Shown here: positions 54,221-64,000 of the stretch, piece by piece
How the letters are laid out: each line of letters begins with the position of its first letter
Numbering within the stretch: the first letter of the stretch is position 1
Origin: Parasphingorhabdus flavimaris
Lineage (GTDB): Bacteria > Pseudomonadota > Alphaproteobacteria > Sphingomonadales > Sphingomonadaceae
Assembly: GCF_013371215.1 (NCBI RefSeq)
Contig: NZ_JABWMH010000002.1
Location: 434,001 to 498,000 of the forward strand
Direction: 5' to 3'
DNA: 64,000 nt
Notes under the pieces: generated by a model
What the model was told of the DNA's origin: nothing
The model's input: only the letters and a program-made list of their open reading frames with translations
The model's database searches: none
Made by a program: the position numbers and the translations under genes

Positions 54221-55387
54221 TCAATCTGATTTGGATACAGCTTCCAAAATCGTGATAAACTTGGCCTGCATGGCCGTTGGTCGCCAGTCCATGCGCGTTG
54301 TCATCCCGATATTGCGGATAAACTCTTTGGGAATTTCGGCAATTTTGGTGAGCCATCCTGCCTCCAGTTCCACAGCCACCTGATCGGGTGATAAGAGTGT
54401 CAGAAAATCGCTTTCGATCAATATCTGCCGAATGGTGATAACCGAACCGCATTCAATAGGTACTTCCGGCAGCGGGATGGAACGCGCGGCGAACATCTTT
54501 GTCCAACCATCGCGCAATGGCGTGCCTGATGCTGGAATCGTCCAGGGATATTGTGCAAGCGCTTCCAGCGAAGGTTCGTTGTCGGCAGCAGGATGGTCTT
54601 TCCGGCCGATCACGACCGGACGATCTTCAAACAGCGGCTGTTGGGTGATGTCCGGTCCGGGCGAGGGATCACGCAAAGCCCCGATCATCACGTCAATGTC
54701 GCCGTCGCGCAGTGGCTCGATCAGTTCGTGAAACGCACCCTCGACAATATTAATCGAGACATCGGGATGCATCCGGTGAAACGCCGCCACCGCCGCTGGC
54801 AATATCCGCGCCCTAGATAGCGGCATTGCACCAATGGTAATCTTCCCCGTCTCGCGCCCGAGCAAGGCGGAGAGCTCGCTTAATCCTGCGTCCAGCTCCG
54901 CCCTGGCGAGACGGAACCGCCGCACGGTGCGGCGACCTTGCTCGGTCAGTGTAACCCCCTTGCCGCGTCGCTCGACCAGCTTTCGCTTGAGCGCAACCGA
55001 CAGATCACCGACCGCGCGGTGCAACGAAGGCTGTGCCAGTCCGGTTGCCGCCGACGCCTCGGCATAGCTGCCCGCACTGGCGAGCGCGATCAGGGCGCGG
55101 AGCTGTGTCATCGTAACCCGGGGTGATGCGATCTGCGCCAATGCTGCTTCGATGCGCGGGAAGAGCAGGTGTCCCGCATCGGTCGGGATCATCCCGTCGG
55201 TTCTGCGTTCAAATAGCGGCTGTCCAAGCTGCGCTTCGAGTTTTACAATCCCCTGTGTGATCGCCGGTTGGCTGATATGGATCGCCTGTGCTGCTGCAGA
55301 AATGCTGCCCAAGCGTCCGATAGAGACAGCAGCGCGCAGGTGGCGCAAGTTGAAATTCCAGATCTCCATTTCCTGAACAATTAGCAT
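54221..55387 (-). CDS. LysR-family regulator with two tandem HTH domains
   Basis: A 388-residue regulator, about 90 residues longer than a normal LysR protein. Residues 13-72 are one winged HTH (HLRAAVSIGRLGSISAAAQA...ITQGIVKLEAQLGQPLF) and residues 94-152 a second (MTQLRALIALASAGSYAEAS...LHRAVGDLSVALKRKLVERR). The ligand-binding domain follows from about 175. It lies between the two arms of the lig cluster, the natural position for the LigR regulator that activates protocatechuate genes. I give no symbol because I cannot check the architecture of SYK-6 LigR. Confidence 0.88.
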   Translation of the reverse strand: MLIVQEMEIWNFNLRHLRAAVSIGRLGSISAAAQAIHISQPAITQGIVKLEAQLGQPLFERRTDGMIPTDAGHLLFPRIEAALAQIASPRVTMTQLRALIALASAGSYAEASAATGLAQPSLHRAVGDLSVALKRKLVERRGKGVTLTEQGRRTVRRFRLARAELDAGLSELSALLGRETGKITIGAMPLSRARILPAAVAAFHRMHPDVSINIVEGAFHELIEPLRDGDIDVMIGALRDPSPGPDITQQPLFEDRPVVIGRKDHPAADNEPSLEALAQYPWTIPASGTPLRDGWTKMFAARSIPLPEVPIECGSVITIRQILIESDFLTLLSPDQVAVELEAGWLTKIAEIPKEFIRNIGMTTRMDWRPTAMQAKFITILEAVSKSD

Positions 55388-55469
55388 ATTATTATATCCA
55401 TTGCATAGTTCCGACTTGCGTCGCGCCGCGGAAACTTCGTAAACTTTGAACAGTCAAAGGAGCCTGATC
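55388..55469. promoter_or_regulatory. Divergent control region of the lig cluster
   Basis: 82 bases between the tandem-HTH LysR gene and ligK. The left half is AT-rich (TATAATAATAT reads toward the regulator). A direct repeat AAACTTCGTAAACTT lies at about 55431-55445, and AAAGGAG is the ligK ribosome site. Candidate LysR binding region. Confidence 0.5.
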
Positions 55470-56136
55470 ATGTCCAATATCGTTGTCCAGAATATCGAGC
55501 GCGCCGATCTGGCCGTGGTCGATGGCCTTGCCAAATGCGGCGTCGCAACGGTGCACGAAGCGCAGGGCCGAACCGGCCTGATGGCCAGCAATATGCGGCC
55601 AATTTACCCGGGTGCGCGGATAGCAGGAACAGCGGTTACAATCTCGGCCGCGCCGGGCGACAACTGGATGGTGCATGTCGCCATCGAGCAATTGAAAGAG
55701 GGAGATGTGCTGGTACTGGAACCCACCAGTCCATGCGAGGATGGATATTTTGGCGATCTCCTGGCGACATCGGCACAAGCGCGCGGATGCCGGGGGCTGA
55801 TCATCAATGCCGGGGTGCGGGATGTCCGCGACTTGCAGGAAATGAAATTTCCCGTCTGGTCGAAGGCGATATTTGCTCAGGGAACGGTCAAAAACACGCT
55901 GGGTTCAGTCAATGTGCCAGTGGTTTGCGCCGGAGCTTTGGTAAATCCCGGTGACGTGATCGTTGCGGATGATGATGGCATATGCGTCGTTAAACGGGAG
56001 GAGGCCGCCAGCGTGCTCCTGAAAGCGCAGGAGCGCGAAGCCAAGGAAGAAGAAAAACGGCAGCGGCTGGCGAGCGGTGAGCTTGGCCTCGATATGTATA
56101 AGATGCGCGAACGGCTTGAGAAAGAAGGCCTGAAAT

Positions 56137-56144
<8 letters not shown>
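55470..56144 (+). CDS. ligK: 4-carboxy-4-hydroxy-2-oxoadipate aldolase/oxaloacetate decarboxylase
   Basis: A 224-residue RraA-like class II aldolase. The sequence [44 protein letters not shown] and [29 protein letters not shown] is that of the LigK/GalC family, with the metal-binding Asp in NAGVRD. It splits the last pathway intermediate into pyruvate and oxaloacetate. The start at 55470 has AAAGGAG upstream. It overlaps ligU by eight bases. Confidence 0.95.
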
Positions 56145-58133
<1,989 letters not shown>

Positions 58134-58256
58134 TGGCCGCGATCCACGAAAATCAAATCTTATGCTCAATTTATGTAGCTAGTGTCGGGTTCTTAGACCT
58201 GGTGCCTCCCTTTAATGGTATATGCGTGCGCCGAGAATGACACCTTTTAGAGTCTG

Positions 58257-58483
58257 CTAAAACGATGCAACTCCTGACGTAGCTCTCATGAAACACAGCA
58301 AAGCTTGTGTGCATAGCGCTATGGCGCTCGCAACCCTTTGTCCTTCAGAATTTTCTAATGCTGCTTTGTGTAGGTCTTCTAGCAGGTCGGCTAATGAACC
58401 AGATTGGAGTTTCTCAGGATATTGACCCTGGAACGCGCTGGCGTTAATTGCACGGCGCGGCGACCACGTTCCCGTCCCCGAAG
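58257..58483 (-). pseudogene. Possible gene remnant, minus strand
   Basis: From a stop at about 58486 down to TAG at 58257 the minus strand is open for about 75 codons with no ATG, GTG or TTG usable as a start near its beginning. The predicted sequence is protein-like, for example LADLLEDLHKAALENSEGQ followed by RVASAIALCTQALLCFMRA. Its third-codon bases are AT-rich, unlike nearby genes. I recognise no family. It may be the tail of a lost gene, or chance. Confidence 0.25.
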
Positions 58484-58526
58484 GGGTTCAAGTCCGGGAC
58501 GGCCCGGCGACCTGACGGAGGTTGCC
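58472..58526 (+). promoter_or_regulatory. Structured leader of gdx, guanidine-II-like
   Basis: Hairpin A: CCGGG-ACGG-CCCGG (58494-58507), with the ACGG tetraloop (ACGR) that defines guanidine-II (mini-ykkC) hairpins. Hairpin B right after: CGACCT-GACGG-AGGTTG (58508-58524), also containing ACGG and enclosing the ribosome site GGAGG (58517-58521). An alternative pairing exists: CCGTCCC (58472-58478) with GGGACGG (58496-58502). The gene is a guanidinium exporter, the classic target. Hairpin B has an extra loop G and no linker, so the match is imperfect. Confidence 0.45.
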
Positions 58527-58847
58527 ATGGCGTGGATCTTGCTCATATTTGCCGGTTTGTTTGAAATTGTCTGGGCGACTGCGATGAAGCAGTCGCACGG
58601 GTTTTCCCGGCTCTGGCCGAGCATCATAACCGTGATCGGGATGATCGTCAGCTTTGGATTACTGACCTGGGCGATGCGGACGCTGCCGCTTGGTACCGCC
58701 TATATGATCTGGACGGGTATCGGCGCGGTCGGAGCCTTTGTGATCGGGATGCTGTTCTTTGGAGAGTCGGTGAGCATGATGAGAATTGCCGCGGCGCTGC
58801 TGATCGTCAGCGGACTGGTACTGATGAAACTTGCAACGCCGTCCTGA
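58527..58847 (+). CDS. gdx: Guanidinium/quaternary ammonium exporter of the SMR family (Gdx/SugE)
   Basis: A 106-residue four-helix SMR transporter. The proton/substrate Glu13 is in FAGLFEIVWATAMKQSHGFSRLWPS, and TWAMRTLPLGTAYMIWTGIGAVG is the Gdx-type signature, very close to E. coli Gdx (SugE) rather than EmrE. It is active as an antiparallel dimer and exports guanidinium ions for two protons. The start is ATG 58527 with GGAGG five bases upstream; a longer frame has no support. The leader resembles a guanidine sensor, in line with this function. Confidence 0.92.
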   Translation: MAWILLIFAGLFEIVWATAMKQSHGFSRLWPSIITVIGMIVSFGLLTWAMRTLPLGTAYMIWTGIGAVGAFVIGMLFFGESVSMMRIAAALLIVSGLVLMKLATPS

Positions 58848-59010
58848 TTCATGGTGATTTCCGCTATAGAAGCCGGGCGGTCGACGGCTTGCGCAAAGCA
58901 GCTATCACCGCCCAAAATAATTCTTCGCCACCCGGGTCGGCAATAGGCCTTGCCTACCGGCCTCCGGCATCCCTATTTGCAATGAACAGAATCATCAGCG
59001 GGAATCGAAC

Positions 59011-59976
59011 ATGGCCGAAACACATCGCACAAAAATGCTCATTCTGGGCTCGGGACCTGCCGGACTTTCGGCGGCGATATACGGCGCTCGGGCGGGAATG
59101 GAGCCGATTGTGGTTCAAGGGCTGCAGCCCGGTGGCCAGCTGACCATCACCACCGACGTCGAGAATTATCCCGGCTTCCGCGATGTTATCCAGGGGCCCT
59201 GGCTGATGGAAGAAATGCAGTTGCAGGCCGAAAAAGTCGGCACGCGGTTCATATTCGACACGATCGTCGACGTCGACTTTTCCAAGCGGCCGTTCCGGAT
59301 GACCGGCGATGGCGGTGATATTTATGAAGGCGATACGCTGGTAATAGCGACCGGTGCGCAGGCCAAATGGCTCGGACTGCCGGGTGAAGAGGAATTGTCG
59401 GGGAAGGGCGTTTCGGCGTGCGCGACCTGCGACGGATTCTTCTATCGCGGCAAGAAGGTCGCGGTGATCGGCGGCGGCAATACCGCGGTCGAAGAAGCGC
59501 TTTACATGACCAATCACAGCGACGACGTGACCCTGATCCATCGCCGCGACAGCCTGCGTGCGGAGAAGATCCTGCAGGACCGTCTGTTTGCCAATCCCAA
59601 GATATCGGTGCTCTGGAACACGAACGTCGAACGCTTTGTTGGTGGCGGTGACCCTGTGGGGCTGGTGGGACTGGATCTTGTCGACACACAGACTGGCGAG
59701 AAGAGCCATATGAGCGTCGACGGCGCCTTTGTCGCGATCGGCCACGCGCCGGCAACCGAGATTTTCAAGGGCCATCTCGATCTGATCGACGGCGGCTATA
59801 TCGAGGTCGAGCCGGGCACGCCCAAGACCAAGATTCCGGGGCTGTTCGCCTGTGGTGACGTCATGGACCATGTCTATCGCCAGGCGGTGACCGCGGCCGG
59901 GACCGGCTGCATGGCGGCGCTCGATGCCGAGCGTTTTCTGGCAGAACAGGAATTTGAACTGATGGCGGCCGAATGA
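59011..59976 (+). CDS. trxB: Thioredoxin-disulfide reductase
   Basis: A 321-residue flavoprotein. FAD site ILGSGPAGLSAAIYGARAG, redox pair CATC at 137-140 in GVSACATCDGFFYRGKKVAVIGGGNTAVEEALY (also the NADPH site), HRRDSLRAEKILQDRL, and the final GLFACGDVMDHVYRQAVTAAGTGCMAALDAE are textbook TrxB. It reduces thioredoxin with NADPH in the cytoplasm. It is convergent with the hydrolase gene; the two stops sit in the palindrome TGATCA at 59974-59979. Confidence 0.96.
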   Translation: MAETHRTKMLILGSGPAGLSAAIYGARAGMEPIVVQGLQPGGQLTITTDVENYPGFRDVIQGPWLMEEMQLQAEKVGTRFIFDTIVDVDFSKRPFRMTGDGGDIYEGDTLVIATGAQAKWLGLPGEEELSGKGVSACATCDGFFYRGKKVAVIGGGNTAVEEALYMTNHSDDVTLIHRRDSLRAEKILQDRLFANPKISVLWNTNVERFVGGGDPVGLVGLDLVDTQTGEKSHMSVDGAFVAIGHAPATEIFKGHLDLIDGGYIEVEPGTPKTKIPGLFACGDVMDHVYRQAVTAAGTGCMAALDAERFLAEQEFELMAAE

Positions 59977-60798
59977 TCAGGCTGAGCGCAACGCTTCGAG
60001 CAATTTCCCGACAAGCCAGTCTTTAGCGGTCGCATCGGCAAAGCTGTGCGACGCGCTATCGAGCGTTTCGAGAGTGATGTCGGTGCTGTCACGCAAGCTT
60101 GCAAAGTCGCTGCTGTTCCACGCAGCGAGAAAGGCACGGGCCGTCGTGTCGCGCTTGGCCAGCAATATCCGGCTGTTACCGTCAATATTGACGAGGGCAT
60201 CGCGCAACCGGATCGAAAGCGCGCTATTCTCTTTCACCTTTGCGGCCTGTTTCAGGCCCCTTAGCAATTTTCGCAAATCAATCTTGCCCGACAGCAAATC
60301 GATGATGGTGCGCGGATTCCTGATCCGGTCCCAGTAGCGGGACCGGATCGCCGCAGAGGAAATCGTCGGCTCTTCGTTCTCCGGTTCGCTGGACTGTTCG
60401 ATCACCCAGGGGTTGGCGAGCATATAGCCGTCCAGTCCCGCATCAGGGCCATAGAGCGCCAATGCAGTTGCGGCGTCGCAATTGCCGAAAGCGATGATCT
60501 TGCCGATCTGGGGCTGTTGCTGCCGGAAAAACCGGGTGGCGGCCGCTATCTCTTCCGCGCTGCTCAGAAAATCACGGTTTTCGCCACTGCTGTCGCCAAT
60601 CCCGCGCCGGTCATAGCGCAAGACGGGAAAGCCGTGCGCGGATATCCGCAAGGCCAGTTGAGCCATGCCGCCATGGGCTCCGGAGCGGATTTCATTGCCG
60701 CCGCTGACAATCATCAAGGAGGTGGGGCTGTCTCCCGAATCCAGCGTGGCGGCGAGCGTTTCGCCTTCGCAGGAAATCTGGTGAAAACTCCGCGTCAT
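59977..60798 (-). CDS. Exosortase A-associated alpha/beta hydrolase 1
   Basis: A 273-residue alpha/beta hydrolase-fold protein: FPVLRYDRRGIGDSSGENRDF, then the nucleophile elbow IIAFGNCDAATAL with Cys107 in place of Ser, and NPWVIEQ. This layout is that of hydrolase 1 of the exosortase-A system (TIGR03100), encoded beside EPS genes in sphingomonads and others. The start at ATG 60798 gives a four-base overlap with the previous gene; 60810 is also possible. The substrate is unknown. It is last of the four-gene minus-strand set. Confidence 0.85.
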   Translation of the reverse strand: MTRSFHQISCEGETLAATLDSGDSPTSLMIVSGGNEIRSGAHGGMAQLALRISAHGFPVLRYDRRGIGDSSGENRDFLSSAEEIAAATRFFRQQQPQIGKIIAFGNCDAATALALYGPDAGLDGYMLANPWVIEQSSEPENEEPTISSAAIRSRYWDRIRNPRTIIDLLSGKIDLRKLLRGLKQAAKVKENSALSIRLRDALVNIDGNSRILLAKRDTTARAFLAAWNSSDFASLRDSTDITLETLDSASHSFADATAKDWLVGKLLEALRSA

Positions 60799-61502
60799 TG
60801 CCCGATCCATCCTGCAATATCCTGCGCGAATGCTGCGGACATTGCGAGATCGTCATCCGGCTCGGCGCGGAGCCACAAGGCCGATCCGGCGATTTGAACG
60901 TCACTAGGCTTGCTGTCGGATTCGAGGCGCACGATCCGCTGGTCGGGCATGGTCGTGATGTCAGCGGCACTGAGCTGGGCGAACAGGTCGGGGCTGATGA
61001 CATTGCCGGCGAGTTCAAGCGGTCCGGTCTCTGCTCGCGCGGTCAGTTCGGCGAGGCTCGTGGTCAACCCGGATTCCCGATCCGATGCAATCCTGGTCCG
61101 CAACATCGTCCTGATCAAGGTCGCGCCTTTTATCGGGCTGAATAGCCAGTGACTGGCAGCTGCTATGTCCGCGACGGCCAGTGTGCCGCCCCGGAATGAT
61201 GCTATATGCGAAATGTCATGCTGCTCTGCGCAGGCCTGGACGGCCGCTTTCCAGTCGGCCAGCGTGACCCGCTCGAGAGCGATCAGACTTTCATTGGTGC
61301 CGGGCAGATCGGGGAGCAGGCTACTGATATTCAGCGCGTGCAGCGAACGCATGACGTCGACCAGCATCTTCCGCATCCGGTTCATCTCGTCGAACAGCGG
61401 AGGCACAAGCATCACCCTGCGGGAAGACGAGGCCGCAAATGACAGGCAAAATTCTTTGCGGTCCGCAAATTCGTAGGAGACGAATGCGGGGGCGAGAGTC
61501 AC
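60795..61502 (-). CDS. Exosortase A-associated alpha/beta hydrolase 2, probably non-catalytic
   Basis: A 235-residue alpha/beta fold protein: VMLVPPLFDEMNRMRKMLVDVMRSLHALNISSLLPDLPGTNES at 30-72, a strand-turn-helix HIASFRGGTLAVADI around 99-113 where the nucleophile Ser is replaced (SFRGG, Arg104 at the elbow), and no clear catalytic His near the end. It matches hydrolase 2 of the exosortase-A set (TIGR03101). The start is GTG 61502, overlapping the ACP gene by GTGA. It probably acts as a partner of hydrolase 1. Confidence 0.8.
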   Translation of the reverse strand: MTLAPAFVSYEFADRKEFCLSFAASSSRRVMLVPPLFDEMNRMRKMLVDVMRSLHALNISSLLPDLPGTNESLIALERVTLADWKAAVQACAEQHDISHIASFRGGTLAVADIAAASHWLFSPIKGATLIRTMLRTRIASDRESGLTTSLAELTARAETGPLELAGNVISPDLFAQLSAADITTMPDQRIVRLESDSKPSDVQIAGSALWLRAEPDDDLAMSAAFAQDIAGWIGQ

Positions 61503-61774
61503 CCTGTGACTTTCATCTCGGCAAAGACGACAAGATTGCCAAAGGTTTCAAACAATTCGCCGTCTACTTCGTCATCGTCGATCATGATGTCGAGACGGTC
61601 TTCAAGCTCGGTGAGCAATCCCGCCACAGCCATGCTGTCCAGCTCGGGAAGCGCTCCGAAAAGCTCGGTTTCCGCGGTGAATCCCGCGACCTGCTCTTCG
61701 CTCAGCCCCAGAATATCCCGCATGACGGCGCGCACGGCGGCTTCCGGCGTCAATTCAACCTCATTCTGCATCAA
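61499..61774 (-). CDS. Acyl carrier protein of the exosortase A-associated cluster
   Basis: A 91-residue acidic ACP. PELDSMAVAGLLTELEDRLDI holds the phosphopantetheine Ser47 (DSM rather than DSL). Residues 8-30 and 45-90 form the usual four helices. It sits with the AMP-dependent ligase of the same cluster, which likely loads an acyl group on it, for EPS decoration or a surface metabolite. GTGA overlap with hydrolase 2. Confidence 0.88.
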   Translation of the reverse strand: MMQNEVELTPEAAVRAVMRDILGLSEEQVAGFTAETELFGALPELDSMAVAGLLTELEDRLDIMIDDDEVDGELFETFGNLVVFAEMKVTG

Positions 61775-61804
61775 AACCCCCGAATCCCGGATAAGGCCGT
61801 TTCC

Positions 61805-62833
61805 CTAAAGGGAAGCGCGCTTTCCGGCAAGGCCCGAGGCATAATGACGTAAAATTGGCAACCAGGACAACGGGTTATTCGGCCAGTAGAATTCGAGCCG
61901 GTAACGATCACGGACCTCTTCCATCCACTCGCGTTTATAACCGTCATTGCCGGTGCCAAAGTCGATCAGGTCGACATGGTCGATATCGATGACATGCTGG
62001 AACATCGCGACGGACAGCAATGTGCCGGGCGACGATTTCGTCGCATCCTCGATATGGGCCAATTTGTGGATCAGGGCTTCGCCATTCTCTACGGTCCAGA
62101 ATTGCGCGGCAACCGGCTCCCCGTCAATATAGGCCAGGCCGAGACGCATGCAGCCCGCCGCCGCTTCATGCTCGGCCAATTTCTTCAGGAAATCGGGATT
62201 GCCCTCTTCGGGCTTCCAGCTGCGTTCGTAAACCGAGACATAATCATTCCAGTCTTCTTCGGAAAACTCCTTCTCAATCCTGACCGATACGAGGTTTTTC
62301 TTGGCCTTGCGCCGAACGGTGCTGCGCAGCTGCCCGGGGCGATCGGCCCAATATTGGTCAAAGGTGCGACCGTTGACGTTGAGGATATGATTATCATCGG
62401 CCTTCGACCGGAACACGATCCAGCCAGCTTGTTCAAACGCACGCTCGGTCAGGCTGGCGGCGGAATCCTCGTCGGGAACCGGCGTAATTTCTATGCGGTG
62501 GGAGCTGGACTTGAGCTGCTTGGCGAGTTTGGCGAGCAGGGCCAGCTTGGTCACCTCGTCATAGTCGGCGAGAAAAATCGGGCGGAAGGTGAAATTATAC
62601 CAATTGGCGAGCGCAGCATGGCGCCCGAGTCCGGTTTTCATCAGGAACATCCAGGCTTCGGCTTCGCCTTCGCTACTGTGAACGATCAATGGAGACTTGT
62701 CCGGCAGACAAAGCTCGTGCAGCTGTCTGAGCCAGTCGATCCGGTCGAACAACGATTTCTGGACCGAGCGGCCCAGTTTTTCTCCGGCAATGGCTTGCAC
62801 GGATTGAAAATTGCTATGATATTCGCTGCTCAT
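61805..62833 (-). CDS. FemAB-like GNAT protein of the PEP-CTERM/exosortase system
   Basis: A 342-residue protein of the FemAB-like GNAT fold. FDRIDWLRQLHELCLPD, YNFTFRPIFLADYDEVTKLALLAKLAKQL, then QLRSTVRRKAKKN and FVSVYERSWKPEEGNPDFLKKLAEH with RLGLAYIDGEPVAAQFW at the end are features of the PEP-CTERM-associated FemAB protein (TIGR03019). Family members transfer amino acids or acyl groups. I placed the start at ATG 62833; GTG 62854 or ATG 62920 would extend the protein into the divergent promoter. Function in the cluster is inferred. Confidence 0.8.
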   Translation of the reverse strand: MSSEYHSNFQSVQAIAGEKLGRSVQKSLFDRIDWLRQLHELCLPDKSPLIVHSSEGEAEAWMFLMKTGLGRHAALANWYNFTFRPIFLADYDEVTKLALLAKLAKQLKSSSHRIEITPVPDEDSAASLTERAFEQAGWIVFRSKADDNHILNVNGRTFDQYWADRPGQLRSTVRRKAKKNLVSVRIEKEFSEEDWNDYVSVYERSWKPEEGNPDFLKKLAEHEAAAGCMRLGLAYIDGEPVAAQFWTVENGEALIHKLAHIEDATKSSPGTLLSVAMFQHVIDIDHVDLIDFGTGNDGYKREWMEEVRDRYRLEFYWPNNPLSWLPILRHYASGLAGKRASL

Positions 62834-62886
62834 GGTTAAGGTCGTATCTGTCACAAATCTGCTCTTTTTCCCATAGGTCAAACCAA

Positions 62887-64000
62887 TTGAATATTGAATC
62901 AGAAAACGCTGCATTCCCACTCGACCATCTGGCGATAGGCAAGGATCCGGATGCGGACGCTCTCGTCATGCGTTCGGGGACTCTTAGCTACAAGATGTTA
63001 AATCATCGTGTTGGCCTGCTGGCGGCATGGCTGCTGGGGCAGGGCCTTGTCAAAGGAGACCGCGTCGGAACCTGGCTGGCCAAGACCGAACTGGCCTGTA
63101 TCATGCCGCTGGCTTCGGCCCGGGTCGGACTGATCCACGTGCCGGTCAATCCGTTGCTCAAACCGGCTCAGGTCGCTCATATCATGTCCGACAGCGGTGC
63201 CAGGCTGCTGATCAGCAATTCCGGGCGTCTCAAATCGCTCGAGGATAGCGATGTCGACTGTGGCCTGTTCGAAGACAAGGCCATTGCATCCGCTCTGGAA
63301 CTGCTCGGGGAGCCGGTGGCACCCAGCCCGTCCACGACCGATACGGATGATCTGGCCGCCATTCTCTATACCAGCGGTTCGACGGGCCGTCCCAAGGGTG
63401 TGATGCTCAGCCACGCCAATCTGACACTGGGCGCGCTCAGCGTCGCGGAATATCTCAAGCTCTCGGCAGACGACCGGACTATTTGCGTGCTGCCGCTGAG
63501 CTTTGACTATGGCCAGAACCAGCTGTTTTCCGCCTGGGCTGCTGGTGGATGTGCGGTGCCGCTGGATTATCTGACTCCGCGTGACGTCATGAAGGCATGC
63601 GCGCGGGAAAAGATAACCACATTGGCCGCTGTACCGCCGCTCTGGGTGCAACTGGTCGAACAGGATTGGCCGGAAGACGCCGTGGCGTCAATGCGGCGTC
63701 TGACCAACAGCGGTGGCGCGCTGACCCCGAGTCTGGTCAAGCAGTTGCGGGCGATATTCGGGGCAGGTACCGACATCTACGCGATGTACGGCCTGACCGA
63801 AGCCTTCCGATCCACCTATCTCGACCCTGCGCTGATCGACGACAACCCGACCAGCATGGGGACCGCGATACCCTTCGCCGAAATCCTGGTGGTCGATGAG
63901 GCAAGGGCCGTCGCCGGTCCCGATCAGGCGGGCGAACTGGTCCATTGTGGACCGCTGGTGGCCCAGGGCTACTGGAACGATCCCGAGCGGACCGCGGAAC
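62887..64000 (+). CDS. Acyl-CoA ligase (AMP-forming), exosortase A-associated; truncated by the window end
   Basis: The frame is open to the last base, so 371 residues are seen. A TTG at 62887 begins LNIESENAAFPLDHLAIG, with no ATG nearby; 53 bases separate it from the FemAB-like gene. The AMP-binding motif is ILYTSGSTGRPKGVMLSH (about residues 158-175). It resembles the acyl-CoA ligase of the exosortase-A gene set (TIGR03098), which together with the ACP activates an acyl or amino acid group. The real start could also be GTG or ATG downstream. Confidence 0.85.
   Translation, partial: MNIESENAAFPLDHLAIGKDPDADALVMRSGTLSYKMLNHRVGLLAAWLLGQGLVKGDRVGTWLAKTELACIMPLASARVGLIHVPVNPLLKPAQVAHIMSDSGARLLISNSGRLKSLEDSDVDCGLFEDKAIASALELLGEPVAPSPSTTDTDDLAAILYTSGSTGRPKGVMLSHANLTLGALSVAEYLKLSADDRTICVLPLSFDYGQNQLFSAWAAGGCAVPLDYLTPRDVMKACAREKITTLAAVPPLWVQLVEQDWPEDAVASMRRLTNSGGALTPSLVKQLRAIFGAGTDIYAMYGLTEAFRSTYLDPALIDDNPTSMGTAIPFAEILVVDEARAVAGPDQAGELVHCGPLVAQGYWNDPERTAE

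Larger units (their letters stand above)
58134..58526. other. Gap between ligI and the guanidinium exporter
   Basis: 393 bases. The left two thirds are AT-richer than the surroundings and hold a minus-strand frame without a start (58257-58483). The right end holds the hairpin-rich leader of the exporter gene. I see no intact gene. Confidence 0.6.

Noticed and set aside
58404-58526. N-terminal extension of the guanidinium exporter
   Set aside because: The extra residues are Arg/Pro-rich, unlike the SMR family, and come from the hairpin leader; ATG 58527 has a good ribosome site.

Overview
The window looks like chromosome from a sphingomonad (Alphaproteobacteria, order Sphingomonadales). Supporting signs are a protocatechuate 4,5-cleavage (lig) locus of the kind first described in Sphingobium sp. 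SYK-6, an exosortase-A-associated gene cluster at the right edge, an alphaproteobacterial pyruvate dehydrogenase E1 beta end at the left edge, TonB-dependent uptake, NodT-type efflux, and a long inverted repeat built on the TGTCGAAG core common in sphingomonads. The DNA is moderately GC-rich and gene-dense. I see no rRNA, CRISPR array, prophage or intact insertion sequence.

Left third (1-24,000) is mostly core chromosome: the pdhB end; three Tad-type pilus/vWA proteins; a squalene-synthase-like protein; an EF-hand protein; trmFO; lysoplasmalogenase; a TauD-type dioxygenase; gyrA; an SDR and yaaA; a TPR-like exported protein; an Lrp regulator; an odd histidine kinase; a polysaccharide deacetylase; and small genes mixed with four tRNAs (Ile-CAT, Pro, Arg and Met). 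Three convergent gene pairs share one CTAG as both stop codons.

Middle (24,000-34,700): a gene-poor stretch with decayed reading frames, then a NarL-type two-component pair, an unknown membrane-anchored protein, and a complete RND efflux operon (membrane fusion lipoprotein, AcrB-type pump, NodT outer membrane lipoprotein).

Catabolic region (34,900-58,150): first, a LysR gene divergent from an 11-gene tightly packed operon (TonB receptor, secreted metallo-hydrolase, flavin monooxygenase, extradiol dioxygenase, C-C hydrolase, DUF2218 protein, MFS transporter, P450, GST, cupin, FAH-family hydrolase). It reads as a self-contained meta-cleavage pathway for an aromatic substrate that I cannot name. 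Next to it lies the full set for 4-hydroxybenzoate/vanillate to pyruvate plus oxaloacetate: pobA, ligC, ligB, ligA, a vanA-like oxygenase, ligJ and a DUF1932 dehydrogenase on the minus strand. ligK, ligU and ligI run divergently on the plus strand, with a LysR regulator of unusual tandem-HTH structure between the two arms.

Right edge (58,150-64,000): a Gdx/SugE guanidinium exporter whose leader contains an ACGG-loop hairpin like those of guanidine-II riboswitches; trxB; and the start of the exosortase-A/exopolysaccharide gene set (two atypical alpha/beta hydrolases, an acyl carrier protein, a FemAB-like protein and a truncated acyl-CoA ligase).
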